A stretch of 10,273 bases of DNA. Source: Clostridium sp. CAG:273 (GTDB lineage Bacteria > Bacillota > Clostridia > TANB77 > CAG-508). The position numbers were made by a program, and so were the translations under genes. The stretch lies in the NCBI GenBank assembly GCA_000438355.1, contig FR901520.1:9385-19657 (forward strand), read 5' to 3'. This document shows, piece after piece, positions 7,775 through 10,273 of the stretch (position 1 is its first letter; every line of letters begins with the position of its first letter). The notes beneath the pieces are model-generated. The model was not told the DNA's origin and did no database searches. It worked only from the letters and a program-made list of their open reading frames with translations.

Positions 7775-7909
7775 GAAAAAGAAGGAATTGCTTATGAATA
7801 TTTTGATAAAAAAGTGCTTATCTATCTGGTACATAGACAAGCACATAAACAAAACTTATTAAGAAAACAATCAAATCGCAAACAAATTGAACTAATCTTA
7901 AAAGACTTG
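7775..7909 (+). pseudogene. Open 45-codon frame without a start, possible gene remnant
   Basis: Between the in-frame stops TAA 7772-7774 and TAA 7910-7912, 45 codons are open and translate to a hydrophilic, basic sequence (EKEGIAYEYFDKKV, then LVHRQAHKQN and ending QIELILKDL). There is no ATG; the only alternative starter is GTG at 7814, without an RBS. The composition looks protein-like and a hairpin follows the stop at once, as at a gene end, so this may be the tail of a lost gene. I do not recognise the family. The same stretch also holds a 22-codon ORF in another frame (7794-7862), which has an RBS. Confidence 0.25.
7794..7862 (+). CDS. Possible 22-aa peptide of unknown function
   Basis: ATG at 7794 is preceded 7 nt upstream by AAGGA (7782-7786) and opens a 22-codon frame ending TAA 7860-7862. 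The peptide begins MNILIKKCLSIWYI and ends NKTY; its middle is moderately hydrophobic. I recognise no family. A tiny RBS-led ORF beside degenerate CRISPR repeats recalls CreT toxins, whose effect depends on rare codons near the start, but nothing here proves translation. In AT-rich DNA such ORFs arise easily by chance. Confidence 0.2.
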   Translation: MNILIKKCLSIWYIDKHINKTY

Positions 7910-7911
7910 TA

Positions 7912-7941
7912 ATACGAGAGAGGTTAACTTCTCTCTTGTAT
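7912..7941 (+). terminator. 12-bp hairpin upstream of the small gene
   Basis: ATACGAGAGAGG (7912-7923) pairs with TCTCTCTTGTAT (7930-7941) over 12 positions including two G-U pairs, with a 6-nt loop TTAACT. It begins at the stop codon of the open remnant frame. The right arm is T/C-rich but no T-run follows, so factor-independent termination is possible but not typical. TTGTAT at the end of the right arm doubles as the -35 box of the next promoter, so the hairpin could instead be regulatory. Confidence 0.45.
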
Positions 7942-7964
7942 ATAAATATTATATATGATATATT
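7936..7964 (+). promoter_or_regulatory. Promoter of the 60-codon gene and mini-array
   Basis: TTGTAT (7936-7941) and TATATT (7959-7964) are separated by exactly 17 bp, and TGA directly before the second box makes it an extended -10. The predicted start near 7971 leaves an 18-nt leader that contains the strong RBS at 7975-7982. Transcription from here would cover the 60-codon gene, array 2 and possibly cas4-cas1-cas2. Confidence 0.5.
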
Positions 7965-7988
7965 TAAAAAATCAAGAGGAGGAAAATT

Positions 7989-8171
7989 ATGAAACTCACT
8001 GCTAAAAAAAATGGAAAAGGTTATGAAACAAGCTATGTAATAACATTCGGTAGTAAAGAAGCCAGAGATTTAAGATTGTTAGATGAAAATAACAAAGTTA
8101 AAGAAATTCAATCTGCTGAAATTATTGATGATGGTATTTTAATAAAATTTAAAGAAAACAGTATTGAGTAG
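7989..8171 (+). CDS. Small unknown protein (60 aa) between the CRISPR arrays
   Basis: An intact 60-codon ORF has a near-perfect RBS, AGAGGAGG (7975-7982), 6 nt before its ATG and a good promoter just upstream, so it is probably translated. The product is soluble and strand-rich by eye: MKLTAKKNGKGYETSYVITF, then GSKEARDLRLLDENNKVKEI and a C-terminal IIDDGILIKFKE strand. The ITFGSKEARDL..LDENN..KEI pattern is faintly like AbrB/MazE swapped-hairpin DNA-binding proteins, but this is too weak to name a family. No Cys, signal peptide or membrane segment is visible. Its TAG stop (8169-8171) lies within the first, degenerate repeat of array 2 and is followed in frame by TAA. The position between interference and adaptation modules suggests a regulatory, toxin or antitoxin-like role; this is inference. 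Confidence 0.65.
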   Translation: MKLTAKKNGKGYETSYVITFGSKEARDLRLLDENNKVKEIQSAEIIDDGILIKFKENSIE

Positions 8172-8325
8172 TAATTTAAATATAGTAAAATATGAATAGT
8201 GCAACTATCCGCATAAAGAAGTTTTTACATGGTATTAATCTAAATATAGTAGAATATAAATTTGACTTAAACTTACCACTATTGTATTATGTTCACTGGT
8301 AATCTAAATATAATATTATATAAAA
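8168..8325 (+). CRISPR. CRISPR array 2: mini-array with degenerate outer repeats
   Basis: Three repeat copies start at 8168, 8232 and 8296, an exact 64-bp period with two 34-nt spacers (8198-8231 and 8262-8295). The middle repeat differs from the array 1 consensus only at T9 to C and at the last base (T). The first has four changes (positions 4, 21, 27 and 30). The last keeps the core TAATCTAAATATA but differs at about eight positions, including three of the first four. It shares the T9 to C change with the middle repeat and with the last repeat of array 1, so both are probably old, leader-distal repeats. Only the middle repeat looks fully functional. The array overlaps the stop of the 60-codon gene and ends 24 bp before cas4. 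Confidence 0.85.
8262..8290 (+). promoter_or_regulatory. Probable promoter of cas4-cas1-cas2 inside a CRISPR spacer
   Basis: The last spacer of array 2 begins with TTGACT (8262-8267) and contains TATTAT (8285-8290) exactly 17 bp later; each matches the sigma-A consensus at five of six positions, and TG precedes the -10. The start site would fall near 8297, at the beginning of the last degenerate repeat, giving a leader of about 50 nt with the cas4 RBS. This is the best promoter seen between cas3 and cas4 pointing at the adaptation genes. Confidence 0.6.
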
Positions 8326-8349
8326 AATAGTAAAAAAGGAGCGATAAAA

Positions 8350-8841
8350 ATGAAAGAAATAACTGGAATGATGGTTTACTATTATTTTGTATGCAAAAAG
8401 AAATTATGGTATTTTGCAAATCAAATACAAATGGAACAAAATAGCGAATTAGTTGAAATTGGTAAAATAATAGATGAAACAAGTTATAAAAATCAAGAAA
8501 AGCATATTTTAATAGATAATACTATAAATATTGATTTTATTAAAAACAATGTAATTTTAAATGAAGTAAAAAAGACAAAATCTATTGAAGAAGCATCAAT
8601 TTGGCAAGTAAAATATTATATGTATTACTTAGAACAGAAAGGTGTAGAAAATATTAAAGCGAAAATAGATTTTCCATTAATAAAAGAAACAAAAGACGTA
8701 TTATTAAATTATGAGGATAGACAAGCTTTGCAAAATATCATAACAAATATTAGAGAAATTATTAACTCGAAAAAACCTATGGATGTAATACAAGATAAAA
8801 AATGTAAGAAATGTGCATATTATGATTTGTGCTATATATAA
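8350..8841 (+). CDS. cas4: Cas4, RecB-like nuclease for spacer processing
   Basis: Cas4 works with Cas1-Cas2 to trim prespacers and select those with a correct PAM. The 163-aa protein has the four iron-sulfur cysteines: Cys15 near the N-terminus (YYFVCKKK) and Cys152, Cys155 and Cys161 in KCKKCAYYDLCYI at the end. RecB-type nuclease residues are visible: Asp62 in NIDFI, Glu72 and Lys74 in NEVKKTKS, and Gln86/Tyr90 in QVKYYMYYL. The length is usual for CRISPR Cas4. AAGGAG (8336-8341) is 8 nt upstream of the ATG. It starts the adaptation operon, right after array 2, and precedes cas1 by 73 bp; a promoter in the array 2 spacer probably drives it. Confidence 0.92.
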   Translation: MKEITGMMVYYYFVCKKKLWYFANQIQMEQNSELVEIGKIIDETSYKNQEKHILIDNTINIDFIKNNVILNEVKKTKSIEEASIWQVKYYMYYLEQKGVENIKAKIDFPLIKETKDVLLNYEDRQALQNIITNIREIINSKKPMDVIQDKKCKKCAYYDLCYI

Positions 8842-8914
8842 AAATAAATAGAATATAAAAGATGAAACAATAAAAATGTATATAACAAATGAAAGAAAGG
8901 GATGAGGTCCAAAT

Positions 8915-9907
8915 ATGAAAAAATCGTACTATTTATATAAAGGCGGAAGGCTTCAGAGAAAAGATAATTCATTAGAAATTGCTTATAAAGATGGAAGTAA
9001 AAAATCAATTCCAGTTGAAAACGTGGATGATATTTATATTATGACGGAATTTGATTTAAATACTAGTTTACTTAATTTTATATCTCAATATGGAATATCT
9101 ATACACTTTTTTAATCATTATGGTTTTTATACAGGAACATATTATCCAAAGGAAAACTTAGTATCTGGAAAACTTTTAATCGAACAAGTAAAACATTATA
9201 TAGATAATAATAAAAGATTGAATATAGCTAAAGAATTTATAAAAAGTGCATCTTATAACATTTATAGAAATTTAAATTATTACAATAATAGAGGAAAATC
9301 TTTAGATGACTATATCAAAGAGATAGAATATTTGAGAAAGCAAATAGATTTTTGCAAAGATGTTCAAGAGCTAATGGGAATAGAAGGAAATATAAGAAAA
9401 ACATATTATAATTCATGGCAAAATATTATTAATCAAAAAATAGAATTTGAAAAAAGAGTTAAAAATCCACCAGATAATGCTATAAATTCATTAATTTCTT
9501 ATACAAACACCTTAGTGTATACAAGAGTATTAAGTGAAATATACAAAACACAATTAAACCCAACAATTAGCTATTTGCACGAACCATCAGAAAGAAGATT
9601 TTCGCTTTGCTTAGATATAGCTGAAATCTTTAAACCAATTATAGCAGATAGGCTTATATTTTCAATGTTAAATAAAAAGCAAATAACAGAAAATGATTTT
9701 GAAAAAAGTTTAAATTTTATATACATAAAAGAAGAAAAAAGGAAAGAAATTACAAGAGAAATGGACTTAAGACTTCAGACAACTATTAAACATAAAAAAA
9801 TAAACAGGGAAGTAAGTTATGAATATTTAATAAGACTAGAAGTATATAAATTAATAAAGAGTTTTATAGAAGGACAAGAATACGAAGGGTTTAAGATGTG
9901 GTGGTAA
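8915..9907 (+). CDS. cas1: Cas1 integrase (type I-B)
   Basis: Cas1 is the metal-dependent integrase that inserts new spacers at the leader end of the array, as a complex with Cas2. The 330-aa length is normal. The active-site residues are in place: Glu157 in MGIEGN, His222 in SYLHEPSERRFS, and Asp234/Glu237 in LDIAEIFKP. The N-terminal beta domain includes the ENVDDIYIM segment. The RBS GAGGT (8904-8908) is 6 nt from the ATG. The stop is one base before the cas2 start, so the two are translationally coupled. The short arrays in this window suggest either low adaptation activity or that the main array lies outside. Confidence 0.96.
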   Translation: MKKSYYLYKGGRLQRKDNSLEIAYKDGSKKSIPVENVDDIYIMTEFDLNTSLLNFISQYGISIHFFNHYGFYTGTYYPKENLVSGKLLIEQVKHYIDNNKRLNIAKEFIKSASYNIYRNLNYYNNRGKSLDDYIKEIEYLRKQIDFCKDVQELMGIEGNIRKTYYNSWQNIINQKIEFEKRVKNPPDNAINSLISYTNTLVYTRVLSEIYKTQLNPTISYLHEPSERRFSLCLDIAEIFKPIIADRLIFSMLNKKQITENDFEKSLNFIYIKEEKRKEITREMDLRLQTTIKHKKINREVSYEYLIRLEVYKLIKSFIEGQEYEGFKMWW

Positions 9908-9908
9908 T

Positions 9909-10193
9909 ATGTATATAATTTTAGTTTATGATATAAATTTAGAAGAAAATGAAGGAAAAAGAGTTTTAAGAAATGCATTTAAAACTTGTAAAAAATATCT
10001 TGTACATATACAAAATTCAGTATTTGAAGGAGAGATATCAGAAACAGCAATGCTAAAATTAGAAAAAGAATTAAAAAAATATATTAGAAAAGATGTAGAT
10101 TCAGTAATTGTATTTAAAAGTAGAAGTCAGAAATGGCTGGATAAAAAGTTTTTAGGAAAAATAGAAAAGGATAAAACAGACAATTTTTTGTAA
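9909..10193 (+). CDS. cas2: Cas2, adaptation complex subunit
   Basis: Cas2 dimerises to bridge two Cas1 dimers in the spacer-integration complex. The 94-aa protein has the family's ferredoxin-like fold signature: the first strand MYIILVYDI with Asp8, then YLVHIQNSVFEGEIS around residues 30-44 and a VDSVIVFKS strand near 63-71. The ATG at 9909 follows the cas1 stop by one base with only a weak GGTGGT as RBS, so it depends on translation of cas1. It is the last gene in the window. Confidence 0.95.
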   Translation: MYIILVYDINLEENEGKRVLRNAFKTCKKYLVHIQNSVFEGEISETAMLKLEKELKKYIRKDVDSVIVFKSRSQKWLDKKFLGKIEKDKTDNFL

Positions 10194-10207
10194 TGACAGC
10201 ATTTATT

Positions 10208-10252
10208 AAAATTACAGAAAGTTACTTATTTGTATTTTTTATAAAGTAATTT
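10208..10252 (+). terminator. Weak inverted repeats after cas2
   Basis: TTACTT (10222-10227) and AAGTAA (10244-10249) can pair around a 16-nt loop that contains a T-run, and AAATTAC (10209-10215) can pair with GTAATTT (10246-10252). Both stems are A/T-only or nearly so and no T-run follows them. This may be the end of the adaptation operon, but support is poor. No CRISPR repeat is visible from here to the window end. Confidence 0.2.
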
Positions 10253-10273
10253 AATACTCAAACACACACGTCC

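Noticed and set aside
8849..8859. TAGAATATAAA after the cas4 stop, like the 3' end of the repeat
   Set aside because: Only the A/T-rich 3' third matches, the rest is near random, and it is far out of register with array 2.

Overview
The window is a nearly complete type I-B CRISPR-Cas locus from a very AT-rich, low-GC Gram-positive bacterium. Clostridia-like Firmicutes fit best: strong AGGAGG-type ribosome binding sites, A/T-ending codons, a Bacillus/Clostridium-type guanine deaminase next door, and a Cst1/Cst2/Cas5t ('Tneap') effector set. The exact genus cannot be read from the sequence.

Layout. Positions 1-357 (minus strand) hold the N-terminal part of a guanine deaminase gene cut by the window edge. 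A divergent intergenic region (358-568) carries its extended -10 promoter, the likely cas operon promoter and three GACAAAT repeats. The interference genes follow on the plus strand: cas6 (569-1288), cas8b1/cst1 (1404-3260), cas7/cst2 (3418-4332), cas5 (TTG start, 4369-5019) and cas3 with fused HD nuclease and helicase (5100-7286). Inside the 3' end of cas8b a strong in-frame ribosome binding site and ATG (2922) mark a separately translated small subunit, Cas11b (112 aa).

Between cas3 and cas4 lies about 1 kb of unusual sequence. It has a leader-like stretch with inverted and direct repeats (7287-7469), a short CRISPR array of three identical repeats and one degenerate repeat with three spacers (7470-7692), a decayed second copy of the leader end (7725-7769), a start-less ORF remnant followed by a hairpin (7775-7941), and a 60-codon gene with its own promoter and RBS (7989-8171). 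The stop codon of that gene lies inside the first repeat of a second mini-array of three repeats and two spacers (8168-8325), whose outer repeats are degenerate. The last spacer of this mini-array reads as a near-consensus promoter (TTGACT, 17 bp, TATTAT) pointing into the adaptation operon cas4-cas1-cas2 (8350-10193).

How it works together. Cas6 trims crRNA precursors from the A/T-rich repeats. Cas8b1, Cas11b, Cas7 and Cas5 form Cascade on the crRNA, and Cas3 unwinds and degrades the target DNA. Cas4, Cas1 and Cas2 select and insert new spacers. The most interesting part is the small gene plus degenerate mini-array between the interference and adaptation modules. It could be a CreTA-like addiction or autoregulatory element, or an old array end reused as the control region of cas4-cas1-cas2. 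Either function is inference.
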